Shown: one piece after another, positions 1-7,256 of the stretch | Layout of the letters: each line of letters starts with the position of its first letter | Numbering within the stretch: position 1 is the first letter of the stretch | Notes under the pieces: generated by a model | Told to the model about the DNA's origin: nothing | Databases searched by the model: none | The model's input: the letters and a program-made list of their open reading frames with translations, nothing else | Translations under genes and position numbers: made by a program | Source of the DNA: Promethearchaeota archaeon | Lineage (GTDB): Archaea; Asgardarchaeota; Lokiarchaeia; Sigynarchaeales; SOKP01 | Reading direction: 5' to 3' | Length of the DNA stretch: 33,316 nucleotides | Assembly (NCBI GenBank): GCA_030605085.1 | Contig: JAUWBH010000048.1 | Span: 1-33,316, forward strand

Positions 1-389
1 GGGGCTAATTTTTGCAAGCTTTCAAGAGACTTTTCTGCAGAATACTCTTGATAAAAACCTAAAATGGCATTTAATATTAATATTGAGAATATTACTATAG
101 CATCTGTATATTCTGAAGACCAAGCTCCAGCTCCAGGTTTGTTTGATTCCCAAGCACCAATAATTATTGATATAATAACCGCAAAAATTAATAAATAGAT
201 AAGAAAATCTTTAAATTGTCCAATAAAGATCTGCCAAGCTGTTTTTCCTTTCTCTTTAATTAATTCATTTCTCCCATATTTTTCAAGTCTAGTTTCTACT
301 TCTTCGGTTTTTAAACCGTTTTCTATTGATGTATTTAATTTTTTTGTAACATCTTCTACACTTATCGCATGTGCGTTAATTTCTTCCAT
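1..389 (-). CDS. P-type cation-transporting ATPase, N-terminal part (cut by window edge)
   Basis: Only the first 129 codons are in the window; the gene continues past position 1. The visible part has the cation-ATPase N-terminal domain (about residues 1-50, with the LEKYGRNELI motif), then two hydrophobic segments (about 60-80 and 95-115), then GFYQEYSAEKSLESL at the end of the second membrane segment. This order and motif are typical of P2-type (Ca2+/SERCA/PMR1/PacL-like) ATPases, which pump cations out of the cytoplasm using ATP. The phosphorylation site (DKTGT) lies outside the window, so ion specificity cannot be judged. The ATG is supported by the usual family start. The start and upstream region are duplicated immediately upstream, see the 274-bp repeat. 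Confidence 0.9.
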   Translation of the reverse strand, partial: MEEINAHAISVEDVTKKLNTSIENGLKTEEVETRLEKYGRNELIKEKGKTAWQIFIGQFKDFLIYLLIFAVIISIIIGAWESNKPGAGAWSSEYTDAIVIFSILILNAILGFYQEYSAEKSLESLQKLA

Positions 390-794
390 TGTAATTCATT
401 TAATTTTTTGATATATGAAATATTTTTAGTTATATTTTTAAAAAAAAAGTAGTAGTAATTCTTTTTTTATTTATTGTTTTTCGTAATATAGCATAAAAAA
501 ATAATGTTAGCTTTAGAAATCCTTTATCTTTAATTAATTCGTTCTTACCATACTTTTCAAGCCTTTTTGTTACTTCTTCGCGTGTCAGTCCTTTTTCTAT
601 TGATGTTTTTAATTTTTTTTCTACTTCTCCAACAACAATTGCATGTGCATTAATTTCTTCCATTGTTATTCATCTAATTTTTTGATATAAGAAATATTTT
701 TAGTTATATCTTTAAAAAAAAAGTAGTAGTAATTCTTTTTTTATTTATTGTTTTTAGTAATATAGCATAAAAAAATAATGTTAGCTTTAGAAAT
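247..794. repeat. Tandem duplication, 2 x 274 bp, of the P-type ATPase 5' end and promoter
   Basis: Unit A spans 247-520 and unit B 521-794. They align without obvious gaps at a period of exactly 274 and differ by scattered substitutions. Each unit contains the first ~48 codons of the ATPase (minus strand), its ATG and about 130 bp of upstream sequence. Unit A is the functional start; unit B is a leftover start plus promoter. Confidence 0.9.
430..663 (-). pseudogene. Truncated duplicate of the P-type ATPase start
   Basis: The first ~48 residues (MEEINAHAIVVGEVEKKLKT and onward through GKNELIKDKG) are clearly homologous to the N-terminus of the ATPase encoded at 1-389. The frame then runs into the non-coding upstream part of the neighbouring repeat unit, giving a meaningless tail (LKLTLFFYAILRK and onward) to a stop at 430. 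It is the coding part of the tandem duplication and lacks every catalytic domain. A short transcript from the duplicated promoter could still be translated as a 77-residue peptide, but nothing indicates a function. Confidence 0.85.
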
Positions 795-927
795 CGCAAA
801 GTATTTAAATTAAATACCTAAAAAAAAAAATAAGTTCTTTATTAAACTAAGAAATGTCTAAACATTTTAGTGAATAATTATATTTTTAATATAAAGATTA
901 AATCATAAAATATAATGCAGGTGATTT

Positions 928-1308
928 TTGTTTAAAATAGCATTTTCTAATAATGCATTAGAATTAATTTACGAAAAAAACAAGAAAGTCGCTGTCAACG
1001 ATTTAGATAAACTTGTAGTGGCTATTTTTTACTATTCAGGAGGTTCTTGAACTTTAAGTTTTTGTGGAAATGTTTTAGAATTAGTTGAAAAGCAGAAAAT
1101 TCATGATGACTCAGAATTCATCCAATGGACCGAATTTGAAGAAATTTCCTCGGATAATCCTAATGTGGAAGTGTACATTGAGAAAGAACTACTTCCCGAA
1201 TTAAATCAAAAGAATCTAATATTAATTGATGCGGTGATTGGAAATGGAGAAGACGGTGAAATGTTTGGATTGTTGTTCATGAAAAAAGAAAAAGATGTAT
1301 ATGGTTAA
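928..1308 (+). CDS. HesB/IscA-like small protein with in-frame TGA at codon 41 (possible selenoprotein or pseudogene)
   Basis: A continuous frame of 126 codons runs from a TTG at 928 (preceded by AGGTGA at 919-924) to TAA at 1306-1308, interrupted only by TGA at 1048-1050. The product before TGA ends FYYSGGS and after it continues TLSFCGNVLELVEKQ; the C-terminal part (VYIEKELLPEL, then IDAVIGNGEDGEMFGLLF) resembles the end of HesB/IscA-type iron-sulfur carrier proteins. In that family a Gly-Gly-Cys-type metal ligand lies where the TGA sits, and selenocysteine forms of HesB-like proteins are known in prokaryotes. The reading is either selenocysteine insertion or a nonsense mutation (TGG to TGA). 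No convincing SECIS element was found. The assignment is by motif only. Confidence 0.55.
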
Positions 1309-1336
1309 AAATATGAGCTGCTCTTAAAAATTTTAG

Positions 1337-1387
1337 AAGAATAGCGATTTACGGTGGCATCCGGTTCATATACAGAAATTTATTCTT
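1337..1387 (+). other. Possible hairpin downstream of the HesB-like gene
   Basis: AAGAATA (1337-1343) pairs with TATTCTT (1381-1387). Inside, ATTT (1347-1350) pairs with AAAT (1376-1379), and CGG (1352-1354) with CCG (1361-1363) around a six-base loop. It lies 29 bp after the stop, where an archaeal SECIS could be, but the internal loops do not match a SECIS consensus that I can recognise. Weak. Confidence 0.25.
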
Positions 1388-1514
1388 ATTATATATTTTT
1401 ATTACCACCCGATTTTAGATAAAATTATAGAACAAATACAATATTATTAAGTTAAGCTAGATATCAATTTTGTTTCTTAAATGTAAATAAAAAGAGAAAC
1501 ATAGTAAAAAAATC

Positions 1515-2246
1515 CTATTTTCCGTTTAATTGTTTTTTCAAGAGTTTAATGATCTTGTCTTTCTCTTCTATTGTCTTGTCTTTCTCTTCTATTGTCTTGT
1601 CTTTCTCTTCTATTGTCTTGTCTTTCTCTTCTAACTTTCGCTCAAGCTTGATTTCCTTAATCATATTGCCGACTGCATATAATTCTTCATCATCCATATC
1701 AATACCGCTTTTTTGGGCTACTTCCTTGGTAAATTCCATCTCCTCCTTTCTTATTTCTTTTAACAGAGTTTTTAAATTTTGGTGTTCAATCTCTTTCGGA
1801 AATATGATAATTATTAAGTAATATATGCAACCTCGGATTTTAATAATTTTGGTTTTTTCTTTCTTGATTCTTCGGCGAAAGTATGCGAAATAGAGAAAAT
1901 CATTGCGTGTGAAAATGTCCTTCGCATTTCTTAAAACATCGGGCAACGAGGTTAATGCGCTTGAACGGAATTAGAATTCTAATACCTTAGAATGAAGGCT
2001 CAAGTCATCGTGCTTCGAACCCTTTACTCGTTTTCTATGATCCAATTCACCTGTCCCGTCAAGATATTCCTTGTTCACAAAGTTGACGAGCAAATCGTGA
2101 TGGGTGACTCGAGCATTAGTACCCGTTTTTTCAATTTGATAAACAAAATCGGTAATTTTTTTTGACCAAAAGGCGATGAATCTAAAATTTTTACATTCCT
2201 TCGAGTGAAACGGACAGGAAGGAGCAACGGGTTTAGAACTACTCAT
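1515..2246 (-). pseudogene. Decayed coiled-coil protein, possibly a remnant of an Rpn/PD-(D/E)XK-type transposase-nuclease
   Basis: Two open stretches (2246-1971 and 1946-1515) lie in the same frame and are separated by a TAA at 1973-1971 and 24 sense bases, so they were probably one gene of about 244 codons. The C-terminal half has an acidic linker (DMDDEELYAVGNMIKEIKLE) followed by a coiled coil of repeated EEKDKTI heptads. This tail is reminiscent of the C-termini of Rpn-family recombination-promoting nucleases, but I see no intact nuclease motif. The N-terminal part (CPFHSKECKNF, then LDGTGELDHRKR) is unrecognised. The second half could still be expressed from the TTG at 1946, but this is doubtful. 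Confidence 0.45.
1554..1631. repeat. 21-bp tandem repeat coding EEKDKTI heptads (about 3.7 copies)
   Basis: The 21-base unit cttgtctttctcttctattgt is repeated perfectly three times from 1554, with a partial fourth copy. Read on the minus strand it gives the seven-residue unit EEKDKTI, exactly one coiled-coil heptad. Copy number is likely to vary between strains. Confidence 0.9.
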
Positions 2247-2447
2247 GATATATAATAGGAGATTAAGGTTAAAAAAGATTTCAAAAAAAGGATGGGCAAC
2301 ATGATTTGAATTCTTGACTAGCCTATCTTAATAATATTGAACAAATATAATTTAACTTTTACATTACCAATTTTTTTATATTTAGTTAGGTTACCGAATC
2401 GGCGTGTTTTTGATGATTCAATTAATACTTAAAAAAATAAAAAAAAA

Positions 2448-2457
2448 GTTTATAAGT
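2448..2457 (+). promoter_or_regulatory. Likely TATA box for the 2572-4190 cluster
   Basis: GTTTATAAGT follows an A-rich stretch that could serve as a BRE. A start of transcription ~25 bp downstream (about 2480) would place the 17-bp-spaced repeats at 2485-2562 in the untranslated leader. Confidence 0.5.
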
Positions 2458-2484
2458 GTATTAGGTATAAAAATAATTAACCTA

Positions 2485-2562
2485 ATTTATCTAAAAACCG
2501 TATTTATCTGAAAATCTAATTTACCTAAAAACTTAAATGATCTAAAAAAATGATCTAAAAAA
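2485..2562 (+). repeat. Five direct repeats of ATTTATCTAAAAAC at 17-bp spacing in the leader
   Basis: Copies begin at 2485, 2502, 2519, 2536 and 2549 (spacing 17, 17, 17, 13). The conserved core is A-T-C/G-T-C-T-A-A-A-A-A with slight decay in copies 2 and 3. They fill the gap between the TATA box and the GTG start at 2572. Regular spacing suggests a multimeric operator or an RNA-binding array; no known motif is recognised. Confidence 0.7.
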
Positions 2563-2571
2563 ATAAAATTT

Positions 2572-3285
2572 GTGAAAAATACTATGAGGATTCCACAGTT
2601 ATTTAAATTAATTGTACGACTTTTTCTGCTTAGTTTAACTATATCGCTATCTTTTGTTTCATTCTTAGGTGGTTTAAGCGCTTACGAGATATTAACTAAT
2701 GAAGAGAATATAGAAATTGATACTGACGATATAGAAACTAATATAGAAGAGTTAATGGAACTTGGTCGAGATATAATTGAGGATGATTTCAACGGAACTT
2801 CTTTTGAATTTAACTCAACTAATTATGGTGATTGGTTTGATGAACTTGTTGATTTATTAAATTCAGATGATCTTGAAGATTACGATGTAGATGAGTTTTT
2901 CTTCGAGTTAAAGTTTAAAATTACTAACGCAGGTTATTTTGACTTAGAAGACCTTTATACACGGGTCAAAGTGTATATGGTTTATGAAGATGATGATACT
3001 GGAGACGAAGAAAGCGTGAAAATTCTTGACGAAGATAAAAATTTTCCAACTATCTATAAAGGAGAGTCATACAAAGGCAAATACAAAGTAGATTACAAAG
3101 ATTTAATTGAAAAAAATTTTCCAGATGGAGATGAAATCGATTTTGACGAAAACATAAAATTTACAGCAGATATTTTTGTGTCTGGAAAGTATTCTTTAAA
3201 ATTAATTGAATTCGAAGTAAATTTATACGATGTGGAAGTGTTCGATGAAGATATGGAATATATAGAAGATTTAGAGGTGAACTAA
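2572..3285 (+). CDS. Membrane-anchored acidic protein of unknown function
   Basis: 237 residues from GTG (2572); an in-frame ATG at 2584 is an alternative start. Residues ~10-38 form one hydrophobic segment (LFLLSLTISLSFVSFLGGL) that could be a signal peptide or anchor. The remainder is extremely acidic (runs such as EIDTDDIETN, YEDDDTGDEE) and appears to form beta-rich domains (FFFELKFKITNAGYFDLEDL, then FTADIFVSGKYSLKL), so it probably sits outside the membrane. I do not recognise a family. It is the first gene of a three-gene unit: its TAA shares one base with the ATG of the next gene, which is preceded by GAGGTGA. Transcription probably starts from the TATA box at 2448. Confidence 0.75.
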   Translation: MKNTMRIPQLFKLIVRLFLLSLTISLSFVSFLGGLSAYEILTNEENIEIDTDDIETNIEELMELGRDIIEDDFNGTSFEFNSTNYGDWFDELVDLLNSDDLEDYDVDEFFFELKFKITNAGYFDLEDLYTRVKVYMVYEDDDTGDEESVKILDEDKNFPTIYKGESYKGKYKVDYKDLIEKNFPDGDEIDFDENIKFTADIFVSGKYSLKLIEFEVNLYDVEVFDEDMEYIEDLEVN

Positions 3286-3803
3286 TGAGTTCAGCAAGAG
3301 ATAAGATTGGCGGACTAGTAAAAAAAACCGCAATAAAAAATGTTCTACGCGGTATTGTTTTCGGAGGGCTCTATGTTGTAATTACTATAATTATCCCTTT
3401 CATAACTTTTACATGGATTCAATATATTACTATTTGCGGAATTGAAATTGGTTATACTCGAGAGAGATACGAGCAGATAATTTATTGGGTTGCCGCGTAC
3501 GGGTTAATAATTAGTGGTTGTGCTTTCTTTGCGTATTCTTCTCCAAAACAATCGATCAGACGAGGCGTATTTTCGTTAGTTCAAATACTTTTAAATTGTT
3601 TATATATTTGGAGCTATAAATTTTCAGGAGCGACAGAGGCGAGTTTTACGTTGGTTGGTTGGGGCGACTTGTCTGTAAATGTTACACAAATGATACTTAT
3701 GTACCTAGGAATATATTTTTTACTTATCATATTAAAAATATACGACCTTTCTGATTTTGTAATTAATAGAGAGAAAATAAGACTTGAAAGGAGGAAGTTT
3801 TAA
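3285..3803 (+). CDS. Multi-pass membrane protein of unknown function
   Basis: 172 residues with about four hydrophobic segments (roughly 20-45, 65-86, 93-112 and 130-153), a positively charged N-terminus (SSARDKIGGLVKKTAIKN) and a basic C-terminus (INREKIRLERRKF). No catalytic or transport motif is seen. The start is firm: GAGGTGA lies at 3274-3280 and the ATG overlaps the previous stop by one base, so the genes are translationally coupled. It probably works with its two neighbours as a membrane complex; that is inference from gene order only. Confidence 0.75.
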   Translation: MSSARDKIGGLVKKTAIKNVLRGIVFGGLYVVITIIIPFITFTWIQYITICGIEIGYTRERYEQIIYWVAAYGLIISGCAFFAYSSPKQSIRRGVFSLVQILLNCLYIWSYKFSGATEASFTLVGWGDLSVNVTQMILMYLGIYFLLIILKIYDLSDFVINREKIRLERRKF

Positions 3804-3806
3804 AAA

Positions 3807-4190
3807 ATGATACAACAACATAATCCATATTTTCAAGTAATAGCAGATATAATTTCTTCTCTCATTGGAGTTTTTCAACCTATCATTAGCCCAATTGGAA
3901 ATTTCATGATTGCGGGGATCGAAGTAATATTACCATTTTTTCCATACGGAGCCCTATGGGTTTACGCTGTGATATTTGGTGTTTTAGTTATTTCTGGCAT
4001 TGTCATTAATTGGATATGGTCAGGAGATCAACCCATTGGATATAAACCTGCTATCTTTACCAAATTAAAGGAAAAAACTACTGAGCTTAAAGAAAAAACT
4101 GTTGGTCGTTTAAAAAAGGGAGAAGACAAACCAGAAGAAGAGGCAGAGGAAGTTACAGAAACAGCAGAGGATATTACGGAAGAAGACTAA
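3807..4190 (+). CDS. Membrane protein with charged, acidic C-terminal tail
   Basis: 127 residues. Two hydrophobic stretches (about 12-45 and 47-70) are followed by INWIWSGDQPIGYKP, then a Lys/Glu-rich helix with repeated LKEKT and a poly-acidic end (EEEAEEVTETAEDITEED). Start: GGAGG at 3790-3794, ATG three bases after the previous stop. It is the third gene of the cluster. Part of its 3' half is duplicated in broken form at 5268-5423. Function unknown. Confidence 0.75.
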   Translation: MIQQHNPYFQVIADIISSLIGVFQPIISPIGNFMIAGIEVILPFFPYGALWVYAVIFGVLVISGIVINWIWSGDQPIGYKPAIFTKLKEKTTELKEKTVGRLKKGEDKPEEEAEEVTETAEDITEED

Positions 4191-4236
4191 TAAGAAATTT
4201 AAAAAAAAATTTAATTAATCTTTTTATTTTATTTTA

Positions 4237-4297
4237 TATTTTACTTCTTTATTTTTAAGAGTAAAGCACCCATAATCTTTTTCCTTAAATTTTTTAA
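4237..4297 (-). pseudogene. Divergent fragment resembling the 3' end of the flavoprotein gene at 5471
   Basis: About 33 bases (from ttttatattttac, then tttatttttaagagtaa) are nearly identical to 5458-5490, the 3' end and downstream of the flavoprotein gene. The rest is only partly alike and its translation is degraded. The preceding bases (end of the 3807-4190 gene plus spacer) also match 5412-5457, so the whole junction is duplicated. Confidence 0.55.
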
Positions 4298-4425
4298 TAT
4301 TTGTCATCATTATTTAAAGCTTCACCTATTTCTCTTGCTGTGCTCTCAATGTCTTCCAAATCGGTTGACTTCATCGAGATGTCGGTCTCCTTTAGAAGAA
4401 CAATGTAAAAGTAATAAGTTTTCAC
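4294..4425 (-). CDS. Possible small protein, 43 residues
   Basis: GTG at 4425 to TAA at 4294. The peptide begins MKTYYFYIVLLKETDIS and ends with an amphipathic helix (STAREIGEALNNDDKY), a plausible strand-helix arrangement. A start inside at ATG (MKSTDLEDIES) has AAAGGAGA upstream. No family recognised. It lies in the islet of small minus-strand ORFs between duplicated gene ends. Confidence 0.4.
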   Translation of the reverse strand: MKTYYFYIVLLKETDISMKSTDLEDIESTAREIGEALNNDDKY

Positions 4426-4448
4426 ATATTATTTTTAGTTCTACAACA

Positions 4449-4724
4449 TTAATTTAATACACGATTTTGCTTAATATAAAGATTAATAAAATCGTCAACG
4501 GCTTCTTGTGAGTCTCCAAAAATCTTTAGGAGTTTTCCATCATCATTCTCCACAATCTCAGCTCTAAAACCGTAACATTTAGCCCAATATTCTAAACTTT
4601 GCGCTCTTTTTTCGTCGTTTATAAAATACTTGCCTGAGAAATTGCCTTTAGATATCTGTCGTAGTAAATGTGCTGGAATATTAACAATCTCGCTATTGTG
4701 TCTCTGACACCTACATCTTGCCAT
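4449..4724 (-). CDS. Small hypothetical protein, 91 residues
   Basis: Begins MARCRCQRHNSEIVNIPAHL; Cys4, Cys6 and His9 could bind a metal. The C-terminal half (FRAEIVENDDGKLLKIFGDS followed by EAVDDFINLYIKQN) reads as beta strands followed by a helix, a small alpha/beta fold. I do not recognise the family. It lies 46 bp downstream of the 52-residue ORF on the same strand and may share its transcript. No clear ribosome-binding site precedes the ATG. Confidence 0.55.
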   Translation of the reverse strand: MARCRCQRHNSEIVNIPAHLLRQISKGNFSGKYFINDEKRAQSLEYWAKCYGFRAEIVENDDGKLLKIFGDSQEAVDDFINLYIKQNRVLN

Positions 4725-4770
4725 TGAACTAATCTCAGTAGGCTTCTCAGCAAGTCTAACTTCCAGACCT

Positions 4771-4929
4771 TTATTTCCTTTTTAGCTTTACTTTTCCCGT
4801 CTTTTTATTTTTGTAAAACTTGTCTAAATAAGGTTCTACCGATTCGTAGGTCCAAATATCGTGTAAAATGTCGTTGCACTCCTTTGTTATTTCTGGAACC
4901 GTCATTTTAACCCATTTTTGGCTGCTCAT
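4771..4929 (-). CDS. Small hypothetical protein, 52 residues
   Basis: ATG at 4929, preceded at good spacing by AAAGGAGTGG, to TAA at 4771. The product (MSSQKWVKMTVPEITKECND, then LHDIWTYESVEPYLDKFYK and a Lys-rich tail GKVKLKRK) looks like a compact helical, basic protein. TTTATATATAT at about 4999-5009 (minus strand) and TTTTAAATA at about 4959-4967 are candidate TATA boxes. First gene of the islet's minus-strand group. Function unknown. Confidence 0.6.
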   Translation of the reverse strand: MSSQKWVKMTVPEITKECNDILHDIWTYESVEPYLDKFYKNKKTGKVKLKRK

Positions 4930-5042
4930 TTTACCACTCCTTTGTTTTTGTTTGTCTTATTTAAAACTTTAATTATCTTAATTAGTATTTCGTAGGGATA
5001 TATATAAAGAAAAATTTTTTAAAATTGATGAGTTAACAGACC

Positions 5043-5069
5043 AAAAGATAAGTAATTGCCTTATCTTTT
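5043..5069. terminator. Perfect 10-bp inverted repeat (hairpin)
   Basis: AAAAGATAAG (5043-5052), seven-base loop, CTTATCTTTT (5060-5069). It lies between the divergently placed islet ORFs and the 45-bp repeats. It could be a transcription stop, a 3'-processing hairpin or an element end. Confidence 0.5.
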
Positions 5070-5098
5070 AATCTTATATTTTTACAAAAATTTAAATA

Positions 5099-5188
5099 AA
5101 AAATTAACGAGTAAACAAATTAACGAGTCGTTTGGCGTATATGAAAAATTAACGAGTAAACAAATTAACGAGTCGTTTGGCGTATATG
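5099..5188. repeat. Perfect tandem repeat, 2 x 45 bp
   Basis: 5099-5143 and 5144-5188 are identical 45-base units, each containing AAATTAACGAGT twice and ending in TCGTTTGGCGTATATG. Within each unit the AAATTAACGAGT motif recurs at 16 bases. The ORF passing through it is not convincing as a gene. The absence of substitutions implies a recent duplication. Confidence 0.9.
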
Positions 5189-5212
5189 TTTGTCCAAAAC
5201 TTAATTTTAATT

Positions 5213-5270
5213 TTACTTCCTTATTTTTAAGAGTAATTCGGCTAATTTCTTTCCTAAATTTTTAGCAATT
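5213..5270 (-). pseudogene. 3'-terminal fragment of the flavoprotein gene
   Basis: Reads IAKNLGKKLAELLLKIRK then stop, closely matching the end of the intact flavoprotein at 5471-6097 (IAKDLGKRVVELLLKIK). It abuts directly on the membrane-protein gene fragment at 5268, sharing the bases ATT. Confidence 0.8.
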
Positions 5271-5423
5271 AATTGGATATGATCAGGAGATCAGCCAATA
5301 GGCTATAGACCAGCTGTCTTTTCTAAATTAAAGGAAAAAACTACTGGACTTTTAAAAAGGGAAGAAAAATTAATTCCAAAAACAACAATGGAAGAACCAG
5401 AGGAAATTATAGAAGAAGACTAA
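5268..5423 (+). pseudogene. C-terminal fragment of a duplicate of the 3807-4190 membrane-protein gene
   Basis: Reads INWI, stop, SGDQPIGYRPAVFSKLKEKT and onward to EEIIEED and TAA. It matches INWIWSGDQPIGYKPAIFTK and the acidic end of the intact gene, with TGG (Trp) changed to TGA and an internal length change. No start or membrane part remains. Downstream sequence to the flavoprotein gene also matches that after the intact copy. Confidence 0.85.
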
Positions 5424-5470
5424 TAAGAAATTAAAAAATTTTTTAATTAAACTTTTTATTTTATATTTTA

Positions 5471-6097
5471 CTACTTTATTTTTAAGAGTAATTCGACTAC
5501 TCTTTTTCCCAAATCTTTAGCAATTAACCCTGCTAATTCATCGAGCTCCCCTTTTCCAATAAATTCTTTCAGATTATATTTCTGTAAACTAGTGATAGGT
5601 ATGTTTCCTTCAATAATGGGATTACCCAAAGCATTTCCTACCACAATCATCCCTTGAATTAATGCAAAATTTATTAGATCAGAGATTACACCTTCTCCTC
5701 CATTTCTTAAACCTGTTGCTGCTAATGGGGCGAAAATGACATCTTTTAATAAATAATTTTTCATTTTCCACGGTCTTGAGCGATCAATAAACACTTTTAT
5801 TTGAGAACTTACAGAATCAAAATAGGAAGGTGAACTCAACAAGAGAGCAGACGACCCTAGAATCAAATCCTCAAGCTTTTTGGTATCATCATCTTCTGCA
5901 AGAGGGCAATCGTTAGGTGGCCTTAAGCATTGATCACACCCTGTACAAGGTGTTAATTTATAATCAGAAATCTGAATCTTCACAACCTGAAACTCTTCAC
6001 TCACGGATTTTATTCCTTCTATTGCTTGATCAATTAAAAAGTTACAACTACGATTTTTTCTAGGAGAGCCAACAATTAAGGTTATTTTAGAACTCAT
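5471..6097 (-). CDS. Iron-sulfur flavoprotein (NADPH-dependent FMN reductase family)
   Basis: 208 residues, flavodoxin-like fold. The FMN phosphate loop is GSPRKNRSCN (about 10-19). A compact cysteine cluster C51-x2-C54-x2-C57-x6-C64 (CTGCDQC, then C before PLAEDD) matches the 4Fe-4S motif of archaeal Isf-type flavoproteins, which pass electrons between ferredoxin and acceptors such as oxygen or peroxide. LLSSPSYFDSVSSQIKVFIDR is the usual family signature. The physiological partner cannot be read from the context. Start ATG at 6097, no strong Shine-Dalgarno. Its 3' end was copied into 5213-5270 and, more diverged, 4237-4297. Confidence 0.88.
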   Translation of the reverse strand: MSSKITLIVGSPRKNRSCNFLIDQAIEGIKSVSEEFQVVKIQISDYKLTPCTGCDQCLRPPNDCPLAEDDDTKKLEDLILGSSALLLSSPSYFDSVSSQIKVFIDRSRPWKMKNYLLKDVIFAPLAATGLRNGGEGVISDLINFALIQGMIVVGNALGNPIIEGNIPITSLQKYNLKEFIGKGELDELAGLIAKDLGKRVVELLLKIK

Positions 6098-6279
6098 GAA
6101 GAATAATAGCGGTGTAATTTTTTAAAAATTTACTATATTTTTATAATTGGCACTATAACTATTAAAAAAACTAATTTTATAGCTCATGATGAGATCTAAT
6201 TTATTATTCAATTTAATTTAAATTGATTTTTTATAAATTTTAATTATTTCAAAACAAATAGATTAAATAAATCAACAAG

Positions 6280-7203
6280 TTATAACGCTCTATAAAATTC
6301 GGATCTCAGCATCTCTTTATGCGTTAGACCGTAATTAAGAATCCCTATAATTTTATCTTTATCTCGGTCTAATATCCCTTTTATAGGTAAATAGTTAGAC
6401 GCATGATTGCTCCTAAAGACGCAATTCGCGCTTTTATTTTCAAACTTTATATTCTTAATGAAATTTTTTAATTCTTGTAAGATTTCGATGGCGTTCATTT
6501 CTTGAAATCCACCTTGCATTTTGCTTTTAAAGATTGCTGTTCCTGGTGGCACCATTAACGTAAAAAAGGCAATATACCAAATTCGGTCATCATCAGGACA
6601 AATTTTATTAACCAAATCCGCTGATTCAATGGCATGTTTTTCAGAAAGTTTTGGATTATTTGTCCCTCCTAAACCATTAATAAGCGTTGCTGATAATGTA
6701 ATCTCTGCTTTAAATAGCTTTTTTGAAGCTTCAATAAAATCTTTTTTTGTGGCGTGCTTATTCACTTGCTTCAATAATTCGTCATATCCGGATTCAAATC
6801 CAACATATGCCATTTTAAGCCCCGCTTTAGACAACTCAGATAAATGTTCGCCAGTTTTTTTTAGGATATCTTTAGCATGCGCATATACTGCTATTCTCTC
6901 TAAGTTTGGAAAAAGTTTATTTGCGTATCGAGCCAGTTCTAGCAATTTATCTGAAGGTGTTACCATTGCGTTGCCGTCTAAAAAGAATATTCTTTCAATA
7001 TTTGGACCATATATCTTTCTGGCGATATCTAAATCCTTTTTAACGTCATTAACTTCTCTAACCTCAAATTTTTTTCTCAAATTAGAGACACAAAATTCAC
7101 ACTTGAAGGTGCATCCTATTGTTAATTGAATTAATAACGAGTAAGCTTCGCTAGGAGGCCTAAAGACGGGTTCACAGTAATATATTCTTTCTTGCTTTGG
7201 CAT
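6280..7203 (-). CDS. Radical SAM protein, CX3CX2C type
   Basis: 307 residues. The SAM-binding 4Fe-4S site is C31-x3-C35-x2-C38 (IGCTFKCEFC), preceded by RPPSEAYSLLI. The TIM-barrel part follows, with FFLDGNAMV (strand after the cluster) and MAYVGFESGYDELLK (the SAM/ribose strand, Elp3/COG1032-like). No extra C-terminal cluster domain is seen. Shares the RPPxEAYSxLI entry and overall length with the radical SAM protein at 14171-15079, so they are paralogues. Substrate unknown. It is a single gene between the flavoprotein and the zinc-finger protein, all on the minus strand. Confidence 0.88.
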   Translation of the reverse strand: MPKQERIYYCEPVFRPPSEAYSLLIQLTIGCTFKCEFCVSNLRKKFEVREVNDVKKDLDIARKIYGPNIERIFFLDGNAMVTPSDKLLELARYANKLFPNLERIAVYAHAKDILKKTGEHLSELSKAGLKMAYVGFESGYDELLKQVNKHATKKDFIEASKKLFKAEITLSATLINGLGGTNNPKLSEKHAIESADLVNKICPDDDRIWYIAFFTLMVPPGTAIFKSKMQGGFQEMNAIEILQELKNFIKNIKFENKSANCVFRSNHASNYLPIKGILDRDKDKIIGILNYGLTHKEMLRSEFYRAL

Positions 7204-7256
7204 ATCAATTTAGAGTAAATAAATTTTCTTTTAACTAAAGTATAGTAATTGTATTC

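Noticed and set aside
1309..1510. SECIS element after the HesB-like gene
   Set aside because: The best hairpin (1337-1387) has poorly balanced internal loops and no consensus that I can confirm; kept only as a weak feature.
1549..1821. Plus-strand ORF of Ser/Leu/Phe repeats
   Set aside because: Antisense shadow of the EEKDKTI coiled coil.
5056..5265. 69-residue plus-strand ORF through the 45-bp repeat
   Set aside because: It is a direct translation of the tandem repeat and of the antisense of a flavoprotein fragment; no Shine-Dalgarno or independent support.
6521..7129. 202-residue plus-strand ORF
   Set aside because: Antisense to the radical SAM gene, which has clear motifs.
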